Part shown: positions 27,453 to 35,947 of the stretch, in pieces | How positions within the stretch are numbered: the stretch's first letter is position 1 | Layout of the letters: each line of letters begins with the position of its first letter | Assembly: GCF_014836985.1 (NCBI RefSeq) | Contig: NZ_JACSPU010000003.1 | Coordinates: 186,001 to 250,000, forward strand | DNA: 64,000 nt | Source of the DNA: Planococcus wigleyi | Lineage (GTDB): Bacteria; Bacillota; Bacilli; Bacillales_A; Planococcaceae | Direction of reading: 5' to 3' | Position numbers and translations under genes: made by a program | The notes under the pieces: generated by a model | The model's input: the letters and a program-made list of their open reading frames with translations, nothing else | Databases searched by the model: none | Told to the model about the DNA's origin: nothing

Positions 27453-27953
27453 CTACTCTTCATCTTCCCCTTCTAAAGCATCGTTGCCCAGATAAGCCTG
27501 CAGCATCCAAATGTTTTTATCGAGGCTGGCTTTGTATCCGGTCAGCATATCCACCGTTACATCGTCTTTCTCTTTCGCCGCAAGATGGATGGCTTTGACT
27601 GTTACATCCCGAATGACCCGGTAATCATCCACTAATATGCCAAGCATATCTTGGGAAGAAAGCGGCTCAATATAAGGTGTTTCACTAATAAATGCATGTT
27701 CCAGATATTCACCGAGAGTCGAATACGGTTTCTCGCCAATGGCAATCAAGCGTTCTCCGAAAGCATCATAGTATTCGTTGGCTTCGTCATAAAGTTCATT
27801 GAATTTCTCATGCAGCGGAAAGAATTCTGGTCCTTTCAAGTACCAATGGAATTGGTGAAGTTTCACGAATAAGACATTTTGATTGGCGATTAAATGATTG
27901 ACCATAAAAGCTGCAGTTGCATGATGGTGTTCGTGGTTAGTATGTTCAGTCAT
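27453..27953 (-). CDS. dps: Dps-family ferritin-like DNA protection protein
   Basis: 166 residues. The inter-subunit ferroxidase motif is visible: KLHQFHWYLKGPEFFPLHEKF, then DEANEYYDAFGERL with Asp and Glu ligands. Dps dodecamers oxidise and store Fe(II), lowering hydroxyl radical damage. A short His-rich N-terminus (HTNHEHHH) is a possible extra metal site. AGGAGG precedes the ATG. It lies within the respiratory and metal region but has no visible Fnr-type box of its own. Confidence 0.92.
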   Translation of the reverse strand: MTEHTNHEHHHATAAFMVNHLIANQNVLFVKLHQFHWYLKGPEFFPLHEKFNELYDEANEYYDAFGERLIAIGEKPYSTLGEYLEHAFISETPYIEPLSSQDMLGILVDDYRVIRDVTVKAIHLAAKEKDDVTVDMLTGYKASLDKNIWMLQAYLGNDALEGEDEE

Positions 27954-28068
27954 GATAAGATTCCTCCTAAATGTTTTGGTTTTAACTCCGGATTTTACGC
28001 AATAGCTGTAGAAAGGAAAGGGAGAAAGTAGCGGATTCCTCCCTTCTCTTCATTTTCACCTATATTTT

Positions 28069-29967
28069 TTACACTTGAACGGGTTCCAATTCTTTTTCCC
28101 GCTGCTGCATCTGTTTCCGGTTGAAGCCCATCAGTCTCATGGCGTTCAAGATGACAATCAGGACACTAGCTTCGTGGATGAACATGCCGGACGCCAGATG
28201 AACGGAGCCCATTAATACACCGGCGAGCAAGACAGCGACAATGCCGACTGCGAAGAACGTGTTTTGCTTCATGTTGCGGATGGTCGCTTTGGACAGGGAG
28301 TAAGCGTGTGAGAATTGCATTAGCTTATCGGCCATCAGGACGACATCCGCCGTTTCCATTGAAATGTCCGTGCCGCCTTCACCCATCGCGAGTCCGATAT
28401 CGGCTGTGGCAATTGCCGGCGCATCGTTGACGCCGTCCCCTGCCATTGCCACGACATGTCCCTGCTGTTTCAGTTGTTTCACAAACGCTACTTTGTCTTC
28501 CGGCAACAGTTCGGCATGGAATTCGTCTAGCCCTAATTCGGTAGCCACGAGTTCAGCGGTGTGCTGGTTGTCGCCCGTCAGCATAACGATTTTCTTGATA
28601 CCATTTTTTCTCATCTGAGCAAGTGCAGGCGCTGCGTCTTCACGAATCTGGTCGGCAATCGAGAAGATGCCAGCGACTTCTCCGTCCACCGCCGCGAAGA
28701 TCGCTGTGTTTCCCGCTTTCTCGCGATTTACCGCATACGCTTCCACTTCCGCCGGAATGGCGATATTTTCTGCGTTCATGAGCTTGCGGTTCCCGATGGT
28801 CAAAATTCGACCTTCCACTGTAGCCGTCAGGCCGTTGCCTTTGATCACATTGACGGCTTCCGGTTCCTGGTCGAGAGCCATGTCACGACTCTTCGCTTCT
28901 TTGACGATTGTTTGACCAAGATGATGTTCAGACACCGTTTCCGCCTGCGCCACCAATCGAAGCAGATCCTGTTCTTCGTGCGAATTGAAGACCTCGATAT
29001 TCGTCACTTCCGGTTTCCCTTTCGTCAACGTACCGGTTTTATCAAAGACCAGTGTATCGACTTTTGAGAAGCGGTCCATCACTTCGCCGCCTTTAACCAG
29101 CACGCCGTTTTTCGCGCCATTGCCGATGCCCGCAACACTTGATACCGGTGCACCGATGATTAACGCGCCAGGACAAGCGATGACAAGGAAGGTGATCGAG
29201 AGATGAAGGTCTCTTGTCAGGACATAGACCAGAACAGAAAGAACGACAACCGCAGGGGTATAGATATTCGCAAATTTATTCAGAAATTTTTCTGTTTTTG
29301 ATTTTGATTCCTGCGCTTCTTCCACCAGTTCAATGATTTTCGCGAATGTTGTGTCATCTCCAACCTTTTCAGCAATTATTTCAAGATAACCCGTGTCCAT
29401 GATAGTACTGCTGAATACGCTGTCTCCTGTTTTTTTGGAAGCAGGAACGGATTCCCCTGTGATAGCCGCTTCGTTCAGTGAAGCTTGTCCAGTGACAATC
29501 TTACCGTCCACCGGCACTTTTCCGCCCGTCCGGATGATGACACGATCCCCTTCGACGACTTCTTCCACCGGCACGGTCACACTGACGCCATCACGGATGA
29601 TGGTCGCTTCCTGCGGTGCCATATCCACCAGGCTTTTTAGAGAAGAACGTGTTTTTTCCAGTGTGCGGGCTTCCAGATAATCCCCGAACAAGAACAGGAA
29701 CGTTACGACTGCTGATTCCACGTATTCCCCGATAAAAAGCGCACCGATGACGGCGATTGTTACCAGCATTTCAATACTGAACGCTTTCATCATTAACGCC
29801 TGGAACGCTTTGACCGCGATCGGAATCCCGGCAATGACCGTCGCGGTGATCAATGTGAACTGCCGCAGGTCATGGTGACCCGTGAAGTTCAAGACCAGCG
29901 CCAGGACCAGTAAGAAACCGGCTAGAAAAGTGATGCTTTTTTTGTGTTTATGAATGAACCCAATCAT
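28069..29967 (-). CDS. P1B-type heavy-metal ATPase with CPG motif
   Basis: 632 residues, without an N-terminal HMA domain. Order: two leading helices, TGESVPASKK (actuator), the helix-6 motif VIACPGALIIGAP, DKTGTLTKGKPEVTN, SEHHLGQ in the position of the HP motif, MAGDGVNDAPA and a last-helix motif HEASVLIVILNAMRL, which is like Zn/Cd ATPases. CPG rather than CPC or SPC is an unusual metal-site motif, so the ion is uncertain (Zn, Cd, Fe or Mn are possible). Its promoter carries an Fnr-type box and it diverges from a small HMA gene, which may supply the missing metal domain in trans. Confidence 0.88.
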   Translation of the reverse strand: MIGFIHKHKKSITFLAGFLLVLALVLNFTGHHDLRQFTLITATVIAGIPIAVKAFQALMMKAFSIEMLVTIAVIGALFIGEYVESAVVTFLFLFGDYLEARTLEKTRSSLKSLVDMAPQEATIIRDGVSVTVPVEEVVEGDRVIIRTGGKVPVDGKIVTGQASLNEAAITGESVPASKKTGDSVFSSTIMDTGYLEIIAEKVGDDTTFAKIIELVEEAQESKSKTEKFLNKFANIYTPAVVVLSVLVYVLTRDLHLSITFLVIACPGALIIGAPVSSVAGIGNGAKNGVLVKGGEVMDRFSKVDTLVFDKTGTLTKGKPEVTNIEVFNSHEEQDLLRLVAQAETVSEHHLGQTIVKEAKSRDMALDQEPEAVNVIKGNGLTATVEGRILTIGNRKLMNAENIAIPAEVEAYAVNREKAGNTAIFAAVDGEVAGIFSIADQIREDAAPALAQMRKNGIKKIVMLTGDNQHTAELVATELGLDEFHAELLPEDKVAFVKQLKQQGHVVAMAGDGVNDAPAIATADIGLAMGEGGTDISMETADVVLMADKLMQFSHAYSLSKATIRNMKQNTFFAVGIVAVLLAGVLMGSVHLASGMFIHEASVLIVILNAMRLMGFNRKQMQQREKELEPVQV

Positions 29968-30014
29968 TTTGTTCCACTCCTCTTTCTTTCGACTGTTATT
30001 TTCTTTACACCCTT

Positions 30015-30056
30015 ATCTTAAGTGGTTTCGAGACAGAATAACTTGACCTTCATCAA
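30015..30056 (-). promoter_or_regulatory. Fnr-type class II promoter of the P1B ATPase gene
   Basis: Box TTGATGAAGGTCAA read on the minus strand (30056-30043); -10 element TAAGAT at 30020-30015; centre distance 32 bases, as in the other three. Confidence 0.78.
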
Positions 30057-30144
30057 GCCCTGAAGCTTTTTTGCGTTTTCTTTTTCTGTTTGTTTTCTTT
30101 CTTCCATTTCTATAACTACCGCGAAGCTTACTCCGTTCAAAAAA

Positions 30145-30186
30145 TTGATGGCCGTCAAGGAACTGGATGGATGGGCGTCCTATACT
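30145..30186 (+). promoter_or_regulatory. Fnr-type class II promoter of the second HMA gene
   Basis: Box TTGATGGCCGTCAA (30145-30158), identical to the box at 22905; -10 element TATACT at 30181-30186; centre distance 32 bases. Confidence 0.8.
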
Positions 30187-30216
30187 TAAGGTAGAAAAAA
30201 CAAAGGAGAGATTGAC

Positions 30217-30426
30217 ATGACCACAGTAAAATTCCAATTGGAACCGCTCACTTGCCCTTCCTGCATCAAAAAAATTGAAGGAAAAGTAGGGAAAATAGAT
30301 GGTGTCAAGGAAGTGAAAGTGCTGTTCAACTCCAGTAAAGTGAAAGCTGTCTACGACGCGGACAAAGTAGCGCCGGAAGAATTGAGAACAGTCATTGAGA
30401 AATTGGGTTATCCGGTAGTTGCTTAA
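30217..30426 (+). CDS. small HMA-domain metal-binding protein (second copy)
   Basis: 69 residues, ATG preceded by AAAGGAG. One HMA domain with EPLTCPSCIKKIEGK; CPSC as in the copy at 22628 but otherwise clearly diverged. Divergently transcribed from the P1B ATPase with its own Fnr-type promoter, so it probably delivers metal to that pump. A strong terminator follows. Confidence 0.9.
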   Translation: MTTVKFQLEPLTCPSCIKKIEGKVGKIDGVKEVKVLFNSSKVKAVYDADKVAPEELRTVIEKLGYPVVA

Positions 30427-30463
30427 CGACGGCTGCCGACAGCTGCAGATTTGATGGCGAAAT

Positions 30464-30507
30464 AAAAAAATACGAGCTCCTTTGGCAAAGGAAGCTCGTA
30501 TTTTTGT
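30464..30507 (+). terminator. terminator after the second HMA gene
   Basis: TACGAGCT and AGCTCGTA with inner pairs CTTTG/CAAAG form a long stem followed by TTTTTG. Confidence 0.88.
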
Positions 30508-30585
30508 ATTTGGCAAAGATATAAAAATGTATTTGCTGAATATTACATATTTATTAAACCTTAGGGCAATTTGCTATTAAAATCC

Positions 30586-30611
30586 GTTCGTAAAAGTACA
30601 CTTTTACGAAC
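30586..30611. repeat. perfect 12-bp inverted repeat
   Basis: GTTCGTAAAAGT, two bases, ACTTTTACGAAC. No T run follows, so it is not an obvious terminator; it looks like a protein-binding or recombination site. A single half site (TTCGTAAAAGT) occurs at 23050-23060, at the other end of the Fnr-controlled region. Confidence 0.6.
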
Positions 30612-30738
30612 TGAAAGGGCCCAAGTCCATTGAATTATCTTGTTCTTCATCTACTCTGAGTGCAGCATTTCTTCATTTCTACCTATTTGGAACAAAACTG
30701 AACTTGGCTCCTTTCGCTCCACACGAATAAGCGCCGTT

Positions 30739-31101
30739 TCAATCAAGCAACCAGACGCTCACCAACTCATCCATCGGCAATCGGTGTATACCAGAAGGAT
30801 CTTGGTAGATGATGGAACGGCTACGCCCATCCAACTCTTGGATAATACCGAGATGGTAATGAAACTTTTTTTCTTTCCACGATTTCAGTTTCACCTGGCA
30901 TTTTCGTTGAGTGGCCAATACAAGCTCTTCCTGTAATAGCTGAAGGTCAGTTTCATTTAATTCCGGTTCTGCATCGTGTTGGTCCTCTTCGTACCAAGCA
31001 CGAATCATTTCAACGTGTTCTGTCAACATCATTCCTTGCCACTTGATCACTCCCCGGTCTTTGATTGCGCCTTGTACTTTCAAGTGTTTGTTCACTTTCA
31101 T
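30739..31101 (-). CDS. YolD-like protein
   Basis: 120 residues from the ATG at 31101, with AGGAGG 8 bases upstream. VIKWQGMMLTEHVEMIRAW matches the YolD family (DRGxxKWxxMMLPEH). In Bacillus such genes usually sit in SOS operons just before a Y-family DNA polymerase (UvrX type). Here no polymerase follows. A LexA-type box covers the promoter, so DNA damage probably induces it. Its molecular role is not established. Confidence 0.85.
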   Translation of the reverse strand: MKVNKHLKVQGAIKDRGVIKWQGMMLTEHVEMIRAWYEEDQHDAEPELNETDLQLLQEELVLATQRKCQVKLKSWKEKKFHYHLGIIQELDGRSRSIIYQDPSGIHRLPMDELVSVWLLD

Positions 31102-31118
31102 GTTGACCACCTCCTAAT

Positions 31119-31146
31119 TATAATAAGAACATATGTTCTTATTATA
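31119..31146. promoter_or_regulatory. LexA (DinR) SOS box in a 28-bp perfect palindrome
   Basis: The core GAACATATGTTC (31127-31138) equals the Gram-positive SOS box form GAAC-N4-GTTC, and the symmetry extends 8 more bases on each side. It lies about 18-45 bases upstream of the yolD start. Confidence 0.82.
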
Positions 31147-31186
31147 CCGCTAAAGTCCATTGAATAATCCATTGAAGAAAACAAAA

Positions 31187-31216
31187 AAGCCCCTCATCCG
31201 AAGAAAGATGAGGGGC
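31187..31216 (-). terminator. terminator of the gene at 31414-31755
   Basis: GCCCCTCATC and GATGAGGGGC form a perfect 10-bp stem; on the minus strand TTTTTTG follows. Confidence 0.85.
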
Positions 31217-31413
31217 TCAACTGATTAAGTTCTTTCATTTTTCGATTAAAATTGATTCTATCATTTTTGTGTATCAGTCTCTTCTAGTTTAAACGGTCTC
31301 TTCTTTTTAGAAATTAGGCATTTAACTACCGAAGAAAAAGCCGGTCCACTGACTTTCTTTTTTTAAAAAACTCGTTTGACATTCGGGTGTTCCTATCAGC
31401 TCCTAGCAGAGCA

Positions 31414-31755
31414 TCAATAACTATATTTCCCTTTTTCAGCTGGTTTTTTTCGGATATGTTTCGTCTTTTGTAAGTAATTGGTTCGGAGCAACTTGTGCAA
31501 CGGATCCTGTGGTTTGCTTTGAATGGTGTAGGACACAAAAGCGGCATCAATCAGCGGTAGATTTCGCGCTTCTCGCTCTTCGTTTAGTTGCAAAGCAACT
31601 TTTTGAATACTACCCGTATAGGCATACAATTTAATGATTTCCTTCTTTAGCGTGTTTGCATGATACACTTCGGCAAGTGACACATAGTCCTGTAAATATT
31701 CAATCTCCTCTTTCGCGCGGCTGACGGTTGGTAGATGCTTCATGTCGTTCCCCAT
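31414..31755 (-). CDS. plasmid protein of unknown function, helical
   Basis: Up to 113 residues. The ATG at 31755 has GGGAG very close; the ATG at 31743 (MKHLPTVSRAKEEIEYL) has GGGG 6 bases upstream and may be the true start. The middle (LKKEIIKLYAYTGSIQKVALQLNEE) could form a helix-turn-helix-like unit. The C-terminal tail is basic. No family recognised. It is transcribed alone and followed by a good terminator. Confidence 0.55.
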   Translation of the reverse strand: MGNDMKHLPTVSRAKEEIEYLQDYVSLAEVYHANTLKKEIIKLYAYTGSIQKVALQLNEEREARNLPLIDAAFVSYTIQSKPQDPLHKLLRTNYLQKTKHIRKKPAEKGKYSY

Positions 31756-32008
31756 TCTCCCAAAATCGGTTTTTTCTTAGTATAGCGGAAGCCTTTCAAA
31801 AGAAGTAGTTGAGAACTGAATTTTCTTGCTATTTATCGATGAAATAAGGAAAGAATAATGAGCTATCACCTCTTTTTTAATTTCTTTCTATTGATTTCCA
31901 ATCGTTTCGATTCGTAAGGTATTTTTCGTTGACGGCTGCCCCAACTGACTTTTTTTCAATCATGCTAAATTCATCGATGGACAAACTTCTCTTGGCAGAC
32001 TCATCAGC

Positions 32009-32731
32009 TCATCTGGAACGCTCGATTTCTTCTTTGCCTGGCGCCTTGGCCTTGTGCTGCATTTCTTTCGCTATCTCCGGTGAATTAACATCAACCTCGG
32101 CGCCCAAGGTTTTAGCAGCCCCTTTTATTAAAGCGAGTTCCTCGGCATCAAACTGATTTTCCTTTAGGAGGTTTTGAATCGGCTCCTTTAGCGTGTCTCC
32201 AAGGTTATAGCGGGTGTCATCTCCTCTAACGAGTTTCCCGAAATCAAGAACGTCTTCTTTCGTCAACGTGTTTTGTTCCTTCATGATGATCAAATCCCCA
32301 ATTTCTTCTTTAACAATTAAGTCATGCAGATCCATTTTCAAGTCCGTCGTCGGAATATCATATTCATATTTAGCGGTAGGATTGAACGTGTAAGTTCTAA
32401 TATCTGGACGGATTTCATCGTCCTTTTCGATTGTAATAAAATCGCCCAATGAATTCAGTTTAGCGGAATGATAATAGGCATCCTCAATATCCATTCCTTC
32501 ATCCGTCATGCGAATCAATTCCTCTGGTGAAGCGCTATAAATATCAACATCAACCAATTCGTGGTTTGATGCGAGTCCATATGCCCACATTGTCAGTTCG
32601 TGTTCTTTTCCGGTTACACTGTTGGTCATCACGAATTTCCCGACATCGTCAACATCTTTCCTTCCGTCAATCATCTCTCCAGAAGTAATTTTAAGTGAAT
32701 GGTTTCGTTCGATTGCTTTTTCTTGCGTCAT
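32009..32731 (-). CDS. plasmid protein of unknown function; reading frame continues past its TGA
   Basis: 240 residues from the ATG at 32731 (AAAGGTGAGG upstream; a GTG at 32743 overlapping the ardC stop is the alternative). Acidic, no membrane segment; segments such as TMWAYGLASNHELVDVDIYS give no family I know. It follows ardC directly and is probably the last gene of the unit that starts further upstream. After the TGA at 32011-32009 the same frame stays open for 43 sensible codons to a TAA at 31879-31877, which suggests a nonsense change or readthrough. Confidence 0.65.
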   Translation of the reverse strand: MTQEKAIERNHSLKITSGEMIDGRKDVDDVGKFVMTNSVTGKEHELTMWAYGLASNHELVDVDIYSASPEELIRMTDEGMDIEDAYYHSAKLNSLGDFITIEKDDEIRPDIRTYTFNPTAKYEYDIPTTDLKMDLHDLIVKEEIGDLIIMKEQNTLTKEDVLDFGKLVRGDDTRYNLGDTLKEPIQNLLKENQFDAEELALIKGAAKTLGAEVDVNSPEIAKEMQHKAKAPGKEEIERSR

Positions 32732-32739
32732 GTTTTTCC

Positions 32740-34167
32740 TCACCTTTCGATTTCGAGTGTTGTTTTGGGAAGCTTTTTGCTCTTGTCTGCTGCAGGAGTC
32801 TCTTCTTTATGGATCTCCGTCCTCAAGCGGGCGGCGAATGACTGGATGTAGGCATCATCTTGCTTCAACAACTCATCGTGGTAGCCGGTTTCCAATGTGG
32901 CGAACGTCTCCTTGTCCACCAGCTGTTCCTTCTCCAATTGATGGAGTGGATGAATGTACTCGCCCTTTTCGTATTGGGAACTGATGACGAGCGTAAGGCC
33001 GGTGTCTTGGGGGATGGCTACCGTATAGGCTGTGCGCTCTTGACTGTATTGATCAAAGTCGAGGTTGTTCACCTCCCCAAACGGCTTAAATTGGCTGCTG
33101 ACGCCGTGGATGAACATCGCCGGTTCGTCGTTGGCCAATTCGTTTCCGGCAGAAGCTTCATGCGCTTTTAACGCCTGGTCCGTAAGGTTGTGCGACAGGT
33201 CATCCGCTTTGCTTTGCTGCAGCGCCATTTCTTTTACCTGGTCAAAATACGAATCGATTTCACCAATAAACTCGCTGGCCGTGCTTTGGACTTCCTTCAG
33301 CAGCCGCTCCTTCTCCTTCAATTCAGCCCCCTGTGTCCAGTTGGCCAAATAGGAAAGCGTGAAGTCTTCTGTATCGATGCCGTACCGATTGGCGACCACA
33401 TAGGAAACCATTTCCGCCTGAAATTCCTTTTCATTCGTCGTCAGCTCCTTGGACCGTTCCGGCGTGTGCATCTTGGCGTGTGCCAGTTCATGGATCAGGA
33501 CCGAAACGTTTTCAAATTCCGTATTCCGCGGATTCAACGCAATGATTTTTTCACTCGGAGCCGCAGCTCCTTTGGCCGTCCCGAGTTCGAATGGCGCCTC
33601 GTCGACAATGGTGAAATCCAATTTCCCAGCGACTTTGTTCAACGCGGCCATCATTTCCCTGCTGCTTTCCAACGTGCCATCCCGGTGGTACTTCCCGAAG
33701 ATTTCGGAGACGGACAGATTCAATTCACGCGCATTCGTCTGCGTATATTCAAAGACATGGCCAATCTTGAAGAACGTTTTCTTGGTTGTGTCCAGCTGTT
33801 TTTTATCAATCAATTCACGGTCCTGTTTACTGGCGGAAGAGACCGGCACATCAATGCCGTTCTTCTTATAAAACTGGACCGGCGTCGGGACCAGAATCTT
33901 GATGCCCTTCTCGCCCTTCTGGACAGCCGCTCCTTTGCTTTTCCAAAAATGAAAGGAGCCGACTGCCTCGGCTCCCATGAATTGCTTATCGATCAATGCC
34001 ATATTGCGCTGTGAGTAGTTGTGGAAGTTGGCCATGAAGGCTAAGTGTTCCTGCATGGCCTTTTCCGAAACAAAGTACGATTCAATCTGCTGATCCATTC
34101 CGGCAGTCAGCTCTTCAATCTCCTTCATCTTCTCTTCCGGAGTTTTCTTTTTCCCTTTGAACGCCAT
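32740..34167 (-). CDS. ardC: ArdC-type antirestriction protein with metallopeptidase motif
   Basis: 475 residues. N-terminal ArdC-like single-strand DNA-binding domain (about 15-130: FHNYSQRNMALIDKQF, FHFWKSKGAAVQKGEKGIKIL), then an HExxH zinc peptidase-like region VLIHELAHAKMHTPER (about 235-250) with a downstream Glu in EFQAEMVSYVVANRYG. A C-terminal part of about 150 residues is of unknown role. ArdC protects incoming single-stranded plasmid DNA from host restriction during transfer. Located downstream of the Toprim gene in the leading or mobilisation region. Confidence 0.88.
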   Translation of the reverse strand: MAFKGKKKTPEEKMKEIEELTAGMDQQIESYFVSEKAMQEHLAFMANFHNYSQRNMALIDKQFMGAEAVGSFHFWKSKGAAVQKGEKGIKILVPTPVQFYKKNGIDVPVSSASKQDRELIDKKQLDTTKKTFFKIGHVFEYTQTNARELNLSVSEIFGKYHRDGTLESSREMMAALNKVAGKLDFTIVDEAPFELGTAKGAAAPSEKIIALNPRNTEFENVSVLIHELAHAKMHTPERSKELTTNEKEFQAEMVSYVVANRYGIDTEDFTLSYLANWTQGAELKEKERLLKEVQSTASEFIGEIDSYFDQVKEMALQQSKADDLSHNLTDQALKAHEASAGNELANDEPAMFIHGVSSQFKPFGEVNNLDFDQYSQERTAYTVAIPQDTGLTLVISSQYEKGEYIHPLHQLEKEQLVDKETFATLETGYHDELLKQDDAYIQSFAARLRTEIHKEETPAADKSKKLPKTTLEIER

Positions 34168-34175
34168 TCAATCCC

Positions 34176-35123
34176 TCACCTTTCCATTTCCATTGCTTTC
34201 TTCGGCTCCTTTTGTCTTACCGGAGTCTTCGCTTCCACCAAATCAATGTTCCAGTCTTTGTTCTTCGGCTTGTCGACTTCAAAGCTTGTCAGGTAATTGG
34301 ACCAGCGCTCCACGAATTGTTCGCCGGCTGCATCGTTGTCGACCGCAAAGATAACCTGCTCCACTGCCGTTCCGCGTTCCTTGCAGTCCTTAATCAAGTC
34401 CCGAATGCCAGCAGTGGCGGATTGGTCTTTGAGCCCGGACATGGACAGCAAACGGATGTTTTCGGGCCGTTTCAACTCGAAATAACTGAGTGCGTCAATC
34501 GGGCTTTCGAACAGCGCAATCTTGTTCGGCGTGCCGATGTCCACCCGGAATCCGCCATCTTCTTTGCTGTTGGCCATGATTTGTTTGAAGGAGCCGCGCT
34601 TGTTGTCCATCTTCACGGTGCCTTGCCGATCGCCTCCGACGATCTTGCCGGCAGAATCCTTCCATTTAAAAACCCCGTTCTTTAATTTATCCTCGGCCAA
34701 CAAATCTTTTCGGATTAGTGCGGCAACAATTTTCGGGTCCAGCTTCCGTTCCTCAATCAAATACCTCGAAATGTTTTCCTGTTTCGGAACTTCTTGATGG
34801 AGCGGGTATTCGAATTCTTTTGATGTGTGCCGCTCGGATTCTCTAGAAAAAGTCTTGGAAAGATCTTGCGCGTTCACATCCCGGACCGCCTCCTGGAATG
34901 TCATATCGTGATACTCACGGGCGAAGCTGATGGCCCCATAGCCGCCTTTGCTTCGGCTGTTCCAGTACCAATGTCCGGTGTCTTTGATGACAAGGGAATC
35001 GTGTTCCGGATGCCGGTAATAATGTCCCTGCCGCTCCAAGGTCTCCCCTTTCGCGTGCAAATAATCCAGTACATGAACGTCATTGGCTTTTCGAACTTCT
35101 TCTTTGTCCACTCGATCTCCCAC
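34176..35123 (-). CDS. Toprim/DUF3991-type primase-like protein
   Basis: 315 residues, GTG start at 35123 with GGAG 8 bases upstream (a GTG three codons earlier is too close to the ribosome site). N-terminal zinc-finger-like region of DnaG style without clear Cys set (GHYYRHPEHDSLVI, GAISFAREY), then a Toprim domain: ALFESPIDALSYFEL with catalytic Glu, and IFAVDNDAAGEQF with the DxD pair. Such proteins on conjugative plasmids probably prime or process transferred DNA. Its gene directly precedes ardC. Confidence 0.82.
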   Translation of the reverse strand: MGDRVDKEEVRKANDVHVLDYLHAKGETLERQGHYYRHPEHDSLVIKDTGHWYWNSRSKGGYGAISFAREYHDMTFQEAVRDVNAQDLSKTFSRESERHTSKEFEYPLHQEVPKQENISRYLIEERKLDPKIVAALIRKDLLAEDKLKNGVFKWKDSAGKIVGGDRQGTVKMDNKRGSFKQIMANSKEDGGFRVDIGTPNKIALFESPIDALSYFELKRPENIRLLSMSGLKDQSATAGIRDLIKDCKERGTAVEQVIFAVDNDAAGEQFVERWSNYLTSFEVDKPKNKDWNIDLVEAKTPVRQKEPKKAMEMER

Positions 35124-35156
35124 CCCAATCACTCCTTTTGATTACTAGAAAAAAGA

Positions 35157-35438
35157 TCACTCTTCTTCGAATTCTTCAGCCGCTCCAATCAGTTCCGTTA
35201 ACTCCATTTCCGGAAACTCTTCACGCACGGCTGACTCATCCATGTTCAAAATCAGTTCGTTTGTATCGGAATCAACCGGCACCAGAAAGACATTTTCCGT
35301 CACCATTTGGAACAGCACTTCGCGGTCCGTTTCCTTCAATTCAATTTCAATGTCTTCACCGTTTACCGAAACCAAAACATCTTCTTCTCCGACTTCCTTG
35401 ATCAAACCCAATGTGTAATTGTGGCTAAATACGGCCAT
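35157..35438 (-). CDS. small acidic protein of unknown function
   Basis: 93 residues from the ATG at 35438 (GGGAG 9 bases upstream). Very acidic and rich in Glu, likely a small beta/alpha fold; no Cys or membrane segment. Sits between the putative nickase accessory genes and the Toprim gene. Unknown family. Confidence 0.6.
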   Translation of the reverse strand: MAVFSHNYTLGLIKEVGEEDVLVSVNGEDIEIELKETDREVLFQMVTENVFLVPVDSDTNELILNMDESAVREEFPEMELTELIGAAEEFEEE

Positions 35439-35456
35439 TGTCATCCACTCCCTTTT

Positions 35457-35912
35457 CTATTGATTGTCTTTCCGCTGTTTCTGTTCAGTGATCCGCGACT
35501 CAATCAACTCATCGACCTGCTTCAAGAACGGAGGCGCGTTCATGTCCGTCGTCATGATGTGGTCGATGTTCTGGAGCTGCAGAAGTCCCTGGACCAGTTC
35601 AATGAGTTTCTGTGTGTTGCGGTCGGTGTTGTTGGTGCCTAAACGAATCTTGTTTACTTCTTTTGCAACGCCCGCTTCAATCATTTCTTGAACAGAGTTC
35701 GTTACGTTATGCGAAATGGCTTGCGACATTAAATGCATATTCGCTTTTTCAGAAGTGAGTTGTTTGTGTTCCTTAATAATCAGCTCCAATGCCAGTGAAG
35801 CACTTTCCAGTGGCAAGTTTTGGGCGGCTGCGTAATCTTTCAGGTATTGATCGGATTCTGTATCAATCCGATAGCGGAATTGTTTTTTATTGTGTGTGTA
35901 GGGCGCTACCAT
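35457..35912 (-). CDS. plasmid protein, possible mobilisation accessory protein
   Basis: 151 residues. The N-terminus (KKQFRYRIDTESDQYLKDY) resembles a ribbon-helix-helix start, then a long helical part. GGTGG lies before the ATG. It directly follows the relaxase gene, so a role in oriT processing or regulation is possible, but this is inferred from position and charge. Confidence 0.6.
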   Translation of the reverse strand: MVAPYTHNKKQFRYRIDTESDQYLKDYAAAQNLPLESASLALELIIKEHKQLTSEKANMHLMSQAISHNVTNSVQEMIEAGVAKEVNKIRLGTNNTDRNTQKLIELVQGLLQLQNIDHIMTTDMNAPPFLKQVDELIESRITEQKQRKDNQ

Positions 35913-35947
35913 ACTTCCACCTTCTTTCTATTTTTCAGTGCAGACAA

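Noticed and set aside
30623..31169. 17-base direct repeat AAGTCCATTGAAT[TA]ATC at 30623 and 31153 flanking yolD
   Set aside because: One mismatch, no inverted ends or transposase; could be chance or a faint relic, not enough to call an element.
31326..31550. 74-codon minus-strand frame
   Set aside because: Overlaps the better-supported gene at 31414-31755 in another frame and lacks a ribosome site.
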